A DNA stretch of 64,000 nt. It comes from Tribonema minus. Lineage: Eukaryota; Sar; Xanthophyceae; Tribonematales; Tribonemataceae. A program made the translations under genes and the position numbers. The stretch is taken from NCBI GenBank assembly GCA_017506865.1, contig JAFCMP010000128.1:124001-188000 (forward strand), in the 5' to 3' direction. A model generated the notes under the pieces. It did not search any database, was not told the DNA's origin, and saw only the letters and a program-made list of their open reading frames with translations. This document shows positions 36,701 through 51,700 of the stretch, piece after piece. Numbering within the stretch: the stretch's first letter is position 1; every line of letters starts with the position of its first letter.

Positions 36701-39700
36701 GTTGACAAGATATTCAAGCCTTCAATTGGTTTCGATAAAAGCGCATACCTATGTACCTAGCCTAGATTGCCTTTCAGCCAAATCGCCGGTGTATGACGTG
36801 TGGCGCGTGACATTACTTGTACCACTCCCGTTGTAATACTTGGCGTTTCTGAGCACCTCAAATCGTGAGTGAATTGTGCCAAAAAAAGGCTCAAGCAATG
36901 GTGGCCGTTGTGGCGCAAACGAGCCACCAGATGTTCAGGCGATTGCACCGTCACTCCGGCACAGTATGCGCATCAACTTCAACTTCACAAGCGCAATACC
37001 TAACTGCAGTTCAGGATGGCTCGTGGTGCTGCTCAAACACTAGTTTGTGGTGAACGCGAAGCATGCAGCAAACCAACACATTCAGCGCTGTGTTCATTCT
37101 GTTGAACGCTGACTGCCACGCGCTGCTGCTCTAATGCATGATGAACATACGGCGTGGAGCAGACCTACATGCTGAGCACTGTGATCACGCGTTGCTGCCC
37201 CCCCCGCAGAGCATTGGGATAGAGGTGCTCTAGACTACTGCGTGATAAACATGAAGCATGCAGCAAACCAACATGTGTTCACCGACTGCTTCCTCTCGCA
37301 GAGCATAGTGATAGAGGTGCGCGCTCCGGGTCTGCCGGACCTCACTCTCATCGATCTGCCGGGCATCGTGAGGACCGCCACGTCAGGGCAGAGCGCTGGC
37401 GTGATGGCGGAGGTCAACACCATGGTGAGTCCCACAACTTCAAGCACATGTAGTTGAAGAATCTGCAGATGACGAACGCTATGACTGTCCGGTCTTGGTG
37501 AGTGGGTGGCGGTCCTCGGTGGGACGCTGCCAACGAGGGTATGTTGACGTAGAGCTCTAGCCAAGCTTGGTGGTTTGCATCAGGGCAAAGCGCGCTGGCG
37601 TGATGGCGGAGGTCAACACCATGGTGAGTCCTACAACCAAGTACACGTATTTCAATCTGCAGTCTTCTTTGGTGAGAGGGAGGGTGGTCCCCGGTGGGAC
37701 GGTGGCGTTAACTTTTATTTTGGGATGGGGCTCCAGCCTGATGACTGTGTGCTTCAACTTCAAGTTCTTGCAAGTGTGTGTGTCAGTTGTCTTGCTCCTG
37801 ACACAGTGAGCACTTCAGCCACTACAACAATATATTGAGTGCTGCATCGCGAGTGCCTGTTGACCGGCCTCTCCTCACGGTGGAGGTCGGCTGAGTCGTC
37901 CATCGCATTCCGCAGCGAGCACGCTCGCCAGCGAGCTGATACTGAGCAATGCTGCTCAAGCGGCACAGCCCCCTTGCGGACGCATAGGTGTGCACGTGCG
38001 TTCGCTGCCGCCAAGCACTAACATGGTGTGCGTCGCGGCACGCTGCCTGCTGCAGTACGCTCACATTGAGCAGGTACTCTCTACTATGAAGTATGTACCT
38101 AGGGGGTTAGGGTTAGAGTTAGGGATAGCTTAATTACGTTCACGCATGTCAGGAGCTGCCGCGCTGGCTGCAAGCACGGTGGCACGCCTTTATCTGACAG
38201 GAGCTTTGACGCTCTGCGCGAGTACCTGGCCAGTCTCAAGAGTCGGCAATGCGATGCAGTTGACTATCGAGCATTGATGGCAGCGTCTATGTTAAATGTA
38301 CACTGTCCTGTAGATCAGACAGTATGTATTGGATTATGGGGTACAGCTGCAGTGGAATCAATCAAGTCATGGTCATACACTTTGAAGTGATGTTTGATGT
38401 GACAACGCAATTTATGGACATGCGCGCCCTACCCTAACCCTAACCCTAACCCTAACCCTCAGGTTCAGTGCTGCTCAGTAGAGGAGCCGCACCATGGCTT
38501 CTTGACATTGGTACCCCCTACATGCACTACACCGACTCATGAATCCGCGCCATTTACATCTACGTGCATATGAGTCCTGCTTGACATTGGTACCCCCTGG
38601 ATTTCATACTCACTCTCATATCCTTCTATCCATGCCAACTCATGTACGTGCATGTGTTTCCTGCTTGTCCAGGTTGAGCGCTACTTGATACAGGAGCGCA
38701 CCATCATACTGGCGGTGGTGCCCGCCAATCAGGACGTGGCGACGGTGGACATTCTGGAGAGGGCCAAGCGCGTTGACCCTGAGGGTGACAGGTCAGAGCA
38801 GCACGGCTCAGCAACCAGCCTTTGTTAATGTGTGGGGTTTTGGCGCTGGCGTGGGGCAAGGATGGCATGGCACTGAAGAACGTTCTTAAGTTTAATCCGT
38901 CTCGTAGTAGGTGTTCAAAGTGATCATTGGTAGAACAGTCATGGCAGCGGGGGTACATTTAGGAAGCGTTAGCAACTGCGTCTGCTTTTTAGAAAGCGAA
39001 CAAGTCATCAACGAGAATTTGAACCCTTGTTTCCTCATAGAGTTGCTGTCAAGGAGAGGTTGCCTGATTTTTGTGCAGTGTATTATGCTGTAGTTGTTCT
39101 GACTGTGGTTGTCTTGCACGGCGACAGTGCTGGAAAGCCTCATACTCCCTGCAGAGCCACATTGGCAAGGGCACCATGTCAATGCCATTGTGGAGGTCGT
39201 GAAGGCTGATGACGTGCTGCTGCTGCTGCCAATCTGCACACGGTTGGGGTTAGGGTAAGGGGTTTAGGGTTGGGGTAAGGGTTAGGGTCAGGGTTCGCCC
39301 CATGGTGACATCGTCTTCGCGGTGTGGCCAGTGCGGCCGCATCGATCACCTTGGCAACTATGCTTGCCACCTTGAGCGCAGTGCATTTCATGAATGCAGC
39401 AGCGCTCAATGTGCCGGCGACACAGCTGGTGCATGCACCACCTGTTATGCAGTGCTCAACTCAATTCTGTAGCACAGCGCAAAGGTCGAGGATTATTGAA
39501 TGACACAAAATATCGGCGTCGTGACACAGAGAAGAAGGATCCTGATCGTTGCAGTGCTCAACTCCGCATCGCGGCGCTCGGTGGGCTGCCGCTGGGACCT
39601 AGCGTTCATCATAAGCTTGTATGCACGGCATTTGCCTGCACCTCTCAAATAGCTCACCGGAACGACCCTCAGCTCAAGACCACTTCAACACTCACACCAG

Positions 39701-42700
39701 CACAAGAGGAGTGTCACCCCCTCAGTGCCATCCCCTTCGCCCTTGTGCTCCTCTTGGCGCACTTGCGCCATGCTCGCCATGAGGCGCAGCGCTCAGCATA
39801 CGTGCAGCACCACTCAACGTGGTCGCTGTCGCGACGCAGTTGGCACACACACTAACCAAGGCAGACCTACGCACGATTCATCATCTCATTCCATCCTCCT
39901 TTTTTCACTCTTGACGCAGGAACTGGAATTGGTGGGGAACCCCCACCCCCACCCCCCACTCATAGCCCCACTGACTCCAGGGAATTCATTTTGTCAGGAT
40001 CATCGGCGTGCTGACCAAGCCCGGCCTCATTGGGCCCGGCAATGAGCGCCTGAGGCAGAGCTAGGCATGATTCATTCGTCATTTTCATTCTCGTCTTTTT
40101 TGCACTATCGTCAGGACCATCGGCATGCTGACCAAAGCCGACCTCATTGGCCCCGGCAACGAGGACGAGGTGGTGGCAGTGCTCAGGAACATCCGCAAGC
40201 CGCTCAAGCAGCATCACATGACCTTTATATTCACCTCACATACTAACAGTCGTGTCGCCAGTGCCTGAACTATGTAGAGCTAGCAGGATCAATGATCTCC
40301 ATCTTCCTTCCCTCACTCCTTATCAGGACCGTTGGCGCGCTGACCAAGCCCGACCTCATCGGCCCCGGCAACGAGGACCTGAGGCAGAGCTAGGCATGAT
40401 TCATTCGTCAATTTCATCTTTTTCTTGCACTTTTGTCTTTTTTTTGCGCTGTTGTCAGGACCATCGGCGTGCTGACCAAGCCCGACCTCATTGGCCCCGG
40501 CAACGAGGATGAGGTGGTGGCAGTGCTCAGGAACATCCGCAAGCCACTCAAGCTGGGCTACGTGATGCTCAAGTGCCGCAGCCAGGCCGACATCAACGCG
40601 GGCATGGACAACAAGGCGGCGCTGGCGGCGGAGCACAAGGTCAGCGTCAAACGTCGTGGCGTTGTATCAGAGTGTGGCGTGATGTACGTACTTTTCAGTA
40701 CAAGCTGTGTTGCAGCACCATGTGGAGGTTCATTTCTTGGCAGTCAACACGGAGAGCAAGGGCAATAGATCGCGGCAGAGCACGAGGTCGGCAATTAACG
40801 CCGTGGCCACGGGCATACTTCGAAGTACATGATTTCGCGCACAGGGCACTTGTCGCACACAAGTAACGGTGAAGCAAACTGGGGCACTCGGCACATTCAC
40901 GTTGCCAGTTTTGAAGTACTCTCCAGATAGAATCATACAATCCCGTTTTGTCCGTCTCAATTGGATGTAATGCGTTTAGTCCTTCCACACCAGATATTGT
41001 GTGCCCTGCTCTGCCTTCATTGCGCTGTGCAGCTTTGCCGTGAGACCCCAGCAAACCATTTTTTGATAGTGTTGTTTGCCTCCAGCTGTAGCAGCAACAC
41101 TGCGAAACACTTCAAATTCCACAGACTTTAACTCCGCTCTGCCCTCATTGGCCCTATGCAGTTCTTCGCGAGCACCCAGCAATTCATTTTCTCACAATGT
41201 TGTTTACCTGCAGCTCTAGTAGCATCTTTAAAGACTACGTTAATTCCCACGGACTTCAACTCCGCCCTCCCCTCATTTGCCCTGTGCAATTCTTTTGCGA
41301 ACACCCAGCATTTCATTTTTTCACGATGTGGTTTATCCGCAGCTCTAGCAGCAACACAGCAAAGTACTTCAAATCTCATGGACTTCAACTCTGCTCTGCC
41401 CTCATTTCCCCTGTGCAGTTCTTTTGTGAGCATCCAGCAATTCATGATGTTGTTTTACCTCCAGCTCTAGCAGCAACTGCTTTCCCATGGACTTCAACTC
41501 GTTCTGCCCTCATTTCCCCTTTGCAGTTCTTCCGCGAGCATCCAGCCTTCTCAGGACTGCCCGGCACCATATTTGGCGTGCAGTGCCTGACAGGGCGGCT
41601 CACAGATCTCCTGGTGAAGCGCATTGGGGCGGCGCTGCCCGCGATCAAGTGGGAGCTGCAGAGCCAGCTGGGGCAGGTATGTATTGTCTGCCATGGTGAT
41701 GCTCAACAGAAATGTACGCAAGGCAACAGAAGGACATTTTTTCCTTTGGATTTTACTTCACGTACCTCATGACGTTTGAAGGTATTGGCGTGCCCTGCTG
41801 ATTCTGCAGAGTGTGCAGTTTTGAAAAATGACTTTTGAGTGTTGCAGATACCTGTGCTGCTGCTGCGCGTCTTGTGCTCTTCTCTAGCAAACAGTAGTGG
41901 CGTGCGCCTGAATGCGTACCACGTGTGACGGAAATCAACCCGTGCAAGCTCGTATGGTACATAATCTTTGATGCGCACAGATTATGCAGCTCCAATGGCA
42001 GACTTGTCACGGAACAAGAGGTCATATTCTCATCACGCATACAACTTACTTTTCCTTTGTCATCATACTGCAAACATTTGCATTGCTCCCTTGCAGCTGG
42101 AGACCGATCTGGTGCCCATGGTCAAAGGCGTCACCCAGGACAGCACTTGATGCAACTCAACGCACATGTTGCAGCATGCTGAGCGCCGGTTGAAAATGAC
42201 ACCTTGCACCACGCACCTCAAACCTTGATTCCTGAGCACTGTAACTTTAATCGTCGTGATTCACGCTCCCTTGTGATGACGCGATGACATACGCGCCACA
42301 GGTATTTGAGGCCAATTGATTGAAAACACTTGGATTGCCCCCTCGCAGCTGGAGACCGACCTGGCGCCCATGGTCAATGGTGTCCTCAGAACAGCACATC
42401 ATGCAACTCACTGGAGCATGTTGAGCGTCAGTAGTGACACTTTGCTCCATGCGCCTCAGCCCTCGATGACCAAACAACCATATGTTGTATTGTACAAACT
42501 CGATATGCCACTCGTTGTCACACTTTGCTCCATGCGGCCAAATCCTTGATCCCCAAACAACCAAATTTGTATCGCAAAAACTCAATTTGCCGCCTTGCGG
42601 ATTTGCCCCCTTGCAGCTGGAGACCGACTTGGCGCCCATGGTCAAAGGCGTCCCTCAGGACAGCGCCTCGTGTCACTCGTGCCTTATGCGCGTGGTCTCC

Positions 42701-45700
42701 GACTACTGCCGCCTGCTAAGGCAGTCTGCACGGGGCTACTACAGGGACGACCTCCTGTCTTCCAAGCCGGACTTGCGCCTGCACGCCGAGTGTCAGGTGC
42801 GCAGTACCCATACCTACCGTATCTGTGATGTTGCAGCGGGATGTGTGTACACGTACTTTGGAGAATCTGCACTTGGTTGAGTGTCAGGTGCGTTTGCCAT
42901 ACCTACCGGTATAGGTGGTGTTACGACACCTGCATACGACGTGTGTAAGTACATGTAGGTGATGTTACATTTCAAGCGTTTGCACATCACACGACGTGTA
43001 TACATTGTACAAGCACGTGTAGTGGTATCTGCGCTACACATGTACCCCTTGACGTAAAATCCCTTCCTGCGCGTGGTACCGGCGCGCACTGCATGGCGCT
43101 AATAGTGGTAGTACTGCGCACTACTGTGATAATCAGTACCATGTGCCAGCGTCTGTTGCAGCAGCGAGGTACTGTTGCGCCACTGCAGCGCCACCGCCAG
43201 CCCCTGCGAGGTCAGGGCTAGGTTTTAAGGTTAGGGTTAGGGTTAGGGCAGGTGTGGCCTGCTGGAGTGCCTGAGACAGTTTGAAGTCGGTGAAATTCCG
43301 GCGCGGGGCATAGCTTGTGGAAGAGACTAATGAGACTAATGTTGCTGAAGCAGAGTTATTAGGGGTGTTGCCGTCGCAGGTGCACGTTTCCCGCATGAGT
43401 GAACTGTTGCTTGTCAACCGCAAACAACACACTCTACGGCACCAATTTGTCTTCCTGGACACTGTCAGAGGATGCACATCTGCTCCACATCCCCCTTGCA
43501 TCAATGAAGGCCATGTTCTTTGACGTTGCCGACGTGCGACGCAGCAACACCTACCTACTGTCTGATGCTCACATAGCCCTTTTCATGTTTGTCATGTGTT
43601 ACCCTCCTTGTCATCGCACGCCAGGGAATGTTAAACTCCTTGAAGCTGAAAAGCTTTTCTTTTCTGTCCTGTGTTGCCCTTCTCATTGCGCGCTAGGCAA
43701 TTTTCAAATCCCTGCATGCCGACATAGCAGACACCATGCCGGGCTTCAACGATCCCGGCTTTGGTGACAAGCTTGCAGCAGAGATAACAGCGCTCAAGGG
43801 GAGGGAGCTGCCCGGATTTCTGAACCTACAGGTTCGTGGCTCGCTTGCCTCTCTTGCTACTCTTCATATGAGCAGACAGTTTCATGAACTACTTGAAGAC
43901 ATCATGAGGAGTGTCACAGTTGAATAGCGGCCTCAAGGGGAGGGAGCTCCCCGGCTTTCTGAACCCGCAGGTGCGCGACTCACTTGCCTTGATGCTAGTC
44001 TTCCATCGATTGCAGACTTGAAGTCGACGTTTCTGCAACTTGCAGACGTAATTAGGCGCGCCAGTTGGACGAAACAGAATCGACGCTTGGCGCCTGTTAC
44101 AGCTTACACTGTGGGCTGCGTGGAAATGCTCTTTGGTTACGCATGCTGATACTTCAACTGATGAGGGTGCACTTCAACACGCTTTGAAGATGGCTCTGCA
44201 AGATGCTTTGTGTGCGAGCAGCATGCTTGCTGACCGCAGCGCATTGCCAGGCATTTGCGACCGCCCGCGTTGTCTGAAGCAGTATTCCGGGGGGGTCCCG
44301 CTTCAGTCAGGTATTGCCAGCGTGACGCAGTGTGTGTCAGTGGTAGTAGACTGTGAGTTCTGGCTGCACGAGTATCATCTTAGTGCTCAGTGCTTCCCTT
44401 TCAACTCCGACATTGTGAGTGTTTAAAAGAGCAGCAACTGTAAAATGTAGCAGGATCTATGACCCCATGAGCTTTGAATGCACCATCAATGCTGGCGGTC
44501 CGTTTCCTGCCGAAGGTCAAGGGCTGCGCTGCCCCTTCAGAAGGCTGCACGGCGTCATTTACTGTCACCATCTCCCTCAGCATCTACTTCTTGAAGCAAG
44601 CTATTTAGTCTGACCGACCAAGCCAACGCTCCGCTGCCTGCCTGCCTGTTCACAGGTGTTCTATGGCTTCATGGTGCAGAACGTGGAGACATGGCGGCCA
44701 GCAGTTGAGATATGCAGGTACGTATGCCCCCACCGCATTACCTACCCCCTGTTCAGACTACTAGACCTGGCCTATTAGTTGTCACAGCTTTGAGTGTGTG
44801 TACCTTAGCGCTAAGAGTGACATGGGCATCAGACAGTTCCAGGTACCAGTGCCTCCAATATGATGTCACCACTGTAGTTGTTTGTACGTTACTTCACGTT
44901 TATGCTGTAACGTTAGCCGTAGTTGACCAGTTGTGTCGTACTTATGCATGCTAAGAAGGGAATGATCTACGACGTCGGGCGTCACACCATGAAACCCTAA
45001 TCCAAGCAGGGCAAGCTATGGTGAATGCGGCAATGGTGTTGGGTGTGTAGATGAGTGGTCATAACCTTCGGTCAATCAAGCAGGGTTTGATATAGGTCAT
45101 GCGCATCACCAGTGCCACAGCGCAGGCAGGACATGAGGAGGCCATAGCAGCGAAGCACAGGCAGTGCAGCATTGTGTTTTGTTTCTTAAAAGGATACGGG
45201 CAATGTCAGAGCGACGCCATATGGTACAGCAGTGAGCAGGCCACACCGGCATAACTTGAATGCAAAGCATCACGAATTGGAGGCACATAATCATGTACTT
45301 CAGTATGCAATATGGCGGGGCAGAGACTGAGCCATCTGTTGCACTGCATTGGTATTGTCCAGCGTTGTCACATGCCCTGCATAACCTATAGGTACACTTT
45401 GCTACCACCAGGAAGGCGATACACTTTCATCATGGGCAAATATAAGCATATGCATAGCCGCTCCAGATATGTGAGCTCGGACAGTTCAGGGGGACATAGG
45501 TCAAGGACCAAATGATTATCAACGCTGAAGACTGGTGGCATAACAGCACTCAGTGTGCGCTGACGGTAGGCGTTGTATGGACTTATGCATTCGCTACAGA
45601 TGAAACCTGCAAGATGAACGAAAGGAGCATTGTTGTGCATAGCTTGCTGGCACTCGTCATAGGTCTCCTGCGGCCAAGCTTCATGACACACGTGGCAAGA

Positions 45701-48700
45701 TTTGACTTCGTAGAAATACAAACTTTCATAGCACTCGTTTGCCAACCCTAGAACATGAGGACTTTCAAGCAAATCTGCATGTGGTGGCAGCCCATCCAGT
45801 GATCCTCCTGTACAACAGTGTAGCTGGTTGCCCTGAGGCAACTGCACATGTGCAATTTGAGGCTCCGCACGTGACTAAATGCGTCCTCAAGTGAGGCATT
45901 CACGGATGAATTCAGGTCATCTATGTTGCGATGACTCGCAATGGTTGCAGCCCTTTGATTGATGGATTGCCTCTCGCGTTCAGCCGCCACCCTCTGTGCG
46001 CGTTGGTCCAGAGAAGCATCGTTAACTCTACGAGCAGCCGCCCTGTCACGATGTGCAGCAAGTCGCTGCTCACACGAGAATCTACCGGCTAGCACGATTC
46101 GCACGCAAGTCGGTGCTCACGTAGCGCTAGTGTCTCTCGCACAGTCCGCCTAGCACGGCCAACAGCAAGCCGTTGCTCACGTTGCTCTGGTGTCTCTCGC
46201 ACAGACCGCCTAGCACGGGCAACAGTAAGCTGGTGCTCACGCTGCTCTATTGCGTGTCCACGAAGCTAGTCACTCTTTGCACCTCTTGGCTTACGACCTT
46301 GCTGCTGTGATGCGTTGGCCGATGAAGTGCTACTGCTGCTTGCTGCGGCTGCTGTATCGCTGCTGCCACTGTCGCCGACACTGCGCCTCGCTCTTCTGTG
46401 GGTGTCGGCGGTGTCGTGTCGGTCTGCTGTCATGTGTTCGTGTGTGTGTGTTCGGTTTTCGAAGTTCAAGTTTTGATGACAGCACACATACTTGAACTTT
46501 AAACACCATCCCTTAGGCCTCGCACACGAAGTAGAAGGCGTGCGCACCGCGCGCGCTCGCTTGCGCTCGCTCGCGACCGTTGACGCCCGCCGATAAAATC
46601 AATTGCTCAGACATGGTGGCAGCCTCGCGCACATGTGCACGCCCGCTCGATGCGAGCTAATTAGGATTGTCGTGCGAGCTAATTAGGATTGAGCTCATCA
46701 CCGGTGATACGCGATCAACTTGCACCAGTGTTGCTACCTTTACACGGCGATGCACATTGAAGCGGCCGGCACAACAACAGCGTTGCGCGCATCACACTGA
46801 CCAACGCCATACCTGCGCCAGGCTGCGTCTGCGAATGCTGGCCCATCAATACCTTGACGGGATGTGGAAAATGATCTTGTGTTGAGTGCACGACGCCATC
46901 ATGCCCTGCCTGCTGCCACTATTAGACTCGCAGCGAAGTACTGAGGCACAGTGCGCTGGCGTGTTGCCACATGTCGCAGATGCGAGTCGCAGGTGGCGAA
47001 TGCGACCCTGCACATTGTGAGACTAGGATTAGGATCCACAGCGTCAGACCAGGTCACTTGACCCTTACTCCAACTCATTGTGTATTTAAACACAGCACAG
47101 GTCTGACACGCAGCGCATACATACCGTATGGGCGCAGGTCGCAGGTGGCGAATGCGACACTGTCCATTGCCAGCCTGCTGATACAGGCGCTGGCCGTGCA
47201 GTTCCCGCGCCTGTGCGGTGCCATCCGCGATGCCGTCAGCGGACTCGTTGAGCAGCTGGCTGATGAGGCAAGTAGACAAAAAACAAATGGGTGAAAAGCC
47301 ACAATTGCATATTTTATTGTTTATTTGATTTTTGAGTACTTTCCTCGTCCTTTGATGTATTTCTCTTTCCTTGCATGCTTCCATGTCTTAGTTGCTTGAA
47401 GACTTTGCGGTCTTCTTTGAAGTATCTCATGAACGGCTGCCTTCGGTTACTATGTGGCTTTTGTCCTGGAACATGATTGTGATGGCATGCTTGCTAGGTA
47501 AACATCACCTTTCCCGTCACACCAGAGGGATCATGTCATGGCCTGCCCGCCGCCAGCCGCGTTGCCATCAAACTAAACCAATGAGACTAGGTGTGCCCTT
47601 CTACTGTGCATGAGCACCCTTCACGGCAAGAGCTGTGCAGAGCTATGCACACACACATATATTTGCAAAAGAAGGGCCGTCTGAGACCATGTATATTGCC
47701 TACAGTATGGCAGGATTAGCGCCTAATTTCATCATGACCGCATGTGGTCAGCTGTGCACGTCCCTGTAAACAACGACAAATTGAAGTCCAGAACCGCAGT
47801 CCAAGTTCGAGTTCAGTCGACCGCATGTCAAGTTGAAGTCTATGATGCTAGGTACATAGCAGCAACAACATGCTGTTACAGCACCTATACGTCAGGAATG
47901 TACCACCATCTGCACCTTCATGATTGCGAAGTCAGCTCCCGCCAATCTGTTTGCCGCTTTTCTGCCAGTAAATGGAAGTTCAGCCACTCAACAGCTCTTT
48001 CGACAATGTCGCCTGGAACTCATGTCGGCAGGCCACGCGCAAAGGAAAAACATCATTGCCAGTACATAGGAATTCAGCCATGCCATTCAGCAGCTCTGTT
48101 GACCGTTTGCCCTCAACTTCATGGCTTCAACTGCGTGTTGGCAGGTCAGCACACCCATACAGGAAATGTTTCTGCCAGTTCCGCCATGCCATTAGCAGCT
48201 CTGTTACCATTTGCCCTCAACTTCATGTCCTCAACTTCATGTTGGCAGGTCAGCACGCGCATTGAGGAGATTTTTCAGAAGGAGAGCGACCCCTTCACGA
48301 CCAATGAGGGCATGCTGGACGTGATCAACACCATTCGCTTCCGCCTGTTCGATGTGGCCCTAGAAGAGGCGTTGGCAACTGCTGGCGAAAAGGTGCGCAT
48401 CATCGCTGATCATTTGACGTATATCAATGTACTCATCCATGTACTTGGGCTGACCTAAGGGGTGTGCTGAGTGTCTCAGGCAGTACAATGCAATATTTTT
48501 ATTGTCAAGACAGTTTAAGTCAACAGCACAGACATCTAAAATAAAGGCCGGCGAAAAGGTGGGCAGCCTCTCTGGTCACAATTTGTTTTTCTTCTTCTTC
48601 AATAATTTGATGTACATCAAAGGTGAGCCTACCAGTGCCTGACTTCACGGTTCGGACGGTACACGGCAGCTTTTTTTCCCAATAACTATAATTCTGCCAA

Positions 48701-51700
48701 CACAAATAAAGTTCATCGGCACGGACCATGCAGTTGTAATTGTCCATGGGTGGAACGACTAGCCAATAGGCGCAGAAGTGCTGCTTGACGACAGGATTTG
48801 AAAGCAGTTACAAGCAGTTGGAAAAGCTGCATTTCGCTCGCCTGCATCGTTTCCGCCAACGCACTTGAAAATGTATGCCAGCTGCCTTACTGCAGAGCAC
48901 TTTTTGAAGGTATTCCGTGACGCACACTGTTGAATATTCTGAGCCAGCCACTGCACCACTGCTATCTTGTCGCAGACCTCTGATCGCCTACAAATTCATA
49001 AATGTATACATAACAATGCCCAGCGATTTGCTTGCTTGAGAAGAGACTGCAGCCCTGGTGCGCTTCAAGGGTTTTTCTTCTTTTCCAGCCTCTTGTTCAT
49101 GGTTCACCCCAAAGCACTTCAAAGTACGAGGCTCGCTGGCTCATTTTTTTTCCTTGCTGCTTTTGCCACATTCTCTATGCTGAGGTGTGTGTCAGACTTA
49201 TCATTGTCAAATCGCCCGTTCTGTCCTGTGGCAGCCTGCGGAGTCAAATGCGCTCTTGGCAACGCTCAGGGAGTCGCTGGGAGCGTGGTACATGAAGAAC
49301 CACGGCGTCGGCACCATGGCCAACGTCGAGGACATGTGCACGCTGCTGCAGGTGAGATCAATACTTTGAAGGTTTTGTTTTTCAGCATTGAGTGCGTTTG
49401 AGGTACATCTTGCCGAGCTTACTGTTTATTTTCTATAGGTGTTTTGCGTTGCTCTTGCGATGTGCTCAGCGGACGTATGTGTTAATGTTGAAGTTGTACT
49501 TGTGACAATTGAAGTTCCTGGGCATGCGCACGCTGCTGCAGGTGAGCTTTCTGTCTGTTCCCACATTGACAGCGTTGAGATGTAGGTATTTTGCCTTGCT
49601 CCTGAGACGGGCTCGGGGGTCAGCCAATCGACACAGTTGAATCTGGTGTCTGCACTGATGATTGCACGCTTGAAGAACGCAACGCGGCATCTGCGTCACA
49701 CGCAAGACTGTAGGTGTGATATTTGTGTGCGTGCGCTGTTGAACCCGAAGAACAGTTACTTCCATCGTCTCGATGGCGATCTTGAGGATACTTCCTCGGG
49801 CCGTGCATTCAATACGCAGGGAACTGGTGCCACTGCATTTATATACGCATGCAACCTTTGCCGCATGCAAACTGGGCGGATGTAGCTTTCAACAGCTGCA
49901 CTCACTCATACCGCGCACACGTTGTCAGTGTCTCGCGCCTCGCAAAACTTCAAGAAGTACTTGTGCTCGAAGCATTCTGGCAGTGCTCTGAAGCACTGGC
50001 AATGAGCTACAGTGTGTCACAGTGACCACCGGCCTGCATGTGCTCAACTCTCATTGGGCCCCGGTGGCATCACCTCAACAATGGCTAACCGTCATTATAA
50101 TTCTAATTGTGTGTATGAGCTGGCACCTTACGTTCTGTAGCACCACTAGGTCAAGCATATATTTTGTAGTGCACTGCTCTGAAGCATCTAGTTCAACAGC
50201 TTATAGCCTGCGTAACCTGCCACGTGGCACAGCGACCACCGGCTAAGATGCACGTGCTCAACTCCCAACGGGCCACAGTGGCACGACAGCTCCTGCACCG
50301 TGGCCAAGTGCCAGTATGAGCTTGTTTGTAGCTACTGCATCAGCACCACGGTCGCTGCAGTTTGGTGACAACAGGCCTTGTAAACCCCGCTTGCCTGAGC
50401 CTGCTACACGCGTTTGTTGCATCGTTGCTGGCGTTGGCCGCCATGTGCATTACAATACATAGGGTATGTACGTCCCAACACGTCTATACCGCTCACTACG
50501 TGCCTCCCCCCCGCCCAGGGATTCGTGCAACTCGCCCATGGCACAGTCTACATGACCATGGCGGTTCGGGTTTGGGTATGGGTTAGGGTTAGGTTAGGGT
50601 TACAACTCGCACTGTTGCACCATCACCGTGACCACTCGTCCTGCAGCTCCTGATGACACAAGCATCATGACACGGACAAGTTCTTCTAAAAATGGCGCTT
50701 TACTCATCGCTTCTTGCGTGTCTACCCCCAGGCCTACTGGAACGTCGCGACGAAGCGCCTCGTTGACAACGTCTGCATGACCATGGAGCAGGACTTTGTG
50801 GTGCGGCTGCTAGGGCTGGCGGAGAGCGAGCTCTTCCTGCTGGCGGCGCGCCTGGAGAACGTGGAGGAGCTGTTCGTGGAGGACGCGTCTGTAATGGAGC
50901 GGCGTCGCACGCTGCAGGCCAAGCGCGACCGGCTCAACAGGGGCATGGAGAGCCTGCGCAGGTGCGTCACCCCCTGCAACTTGAACAACTGGAAGTCAAA
51001 ACTGCGTGCGCAGGCAGCGTCATTGCTGACAATCACCGCCCACAATGTTCAAGTGGTCACCGTGTGGGGAGGCATAGCATGCTTCAAATTACGCCTGTCC
51101 TGCAGGCCAAGCGCGATCGCCTGAACAGGGGCATGGAGAGCCTGCGCAGGTGCGTCACCCCCTGCAACTTCAATTCATGAATTTCAACACTGCGTGCGCG
51201 GCGAGTGCCATTGCTGACGATCACCGCTCACAATGTTCAAGTGATTGCTGCGTGCGGAGGCAGAGCATGCGTCAAATCACACCTGTCCTGCAGGCCAAGC
51301 GCAACCGCCTCAGCCTGCGCAGGCGCGTCACCCCCTGCAACTTCAACACTTAAAATTCAACCCTGTGCGCGCAGGCAGTGTCTTTGCTGACCGTCACCGC
51401 CCACAGTGCATGCCTCAACTTACGCGTGTGAGCCTCATGTAGCAAGGCCCAGAGAGGCTCTCCGGTGTGTGTCAGGCAGCAACGCTCAACCGACACTTCG
51501 ACGCCTCCACTGGTGCCCAAGGAGTGCGTCTACCAGCACATACCATACCTCAGCAGTTTTCTTGCTTTTATTAGCTTTCTCCTCGCACTGATTGCAGCTG
51601 TTGCGGTGTCCTGCTGTTGCGCACATGGCGACAGGATGGCGCCGGAAGTTGTGGCGGAGCCGCCGCCGGGCGAGAGCACGCGCGAGGAGGGGGTATTTGA

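Noticed and set aside
39394..39855. 153-codon plus-strand ORF in dynamin intron 4
   Set aside because: No dynamin homology, and the flanking exons join in phase without it.
40115..40212. G4 copy 2 as a functional alternative exon
   Set aside because: It stays open through NIRKPLK but diverges at the point where exon 4 continues and has no nearby GT donor. The TKAD change also alters the guanine-specificity motif.
47742..48458. 238-codon plus-strand ORF
   Set aside because: Only the last third (48249-48392) is a dynamin exon. The rest is the acceptor echo array, which happens to stay open.
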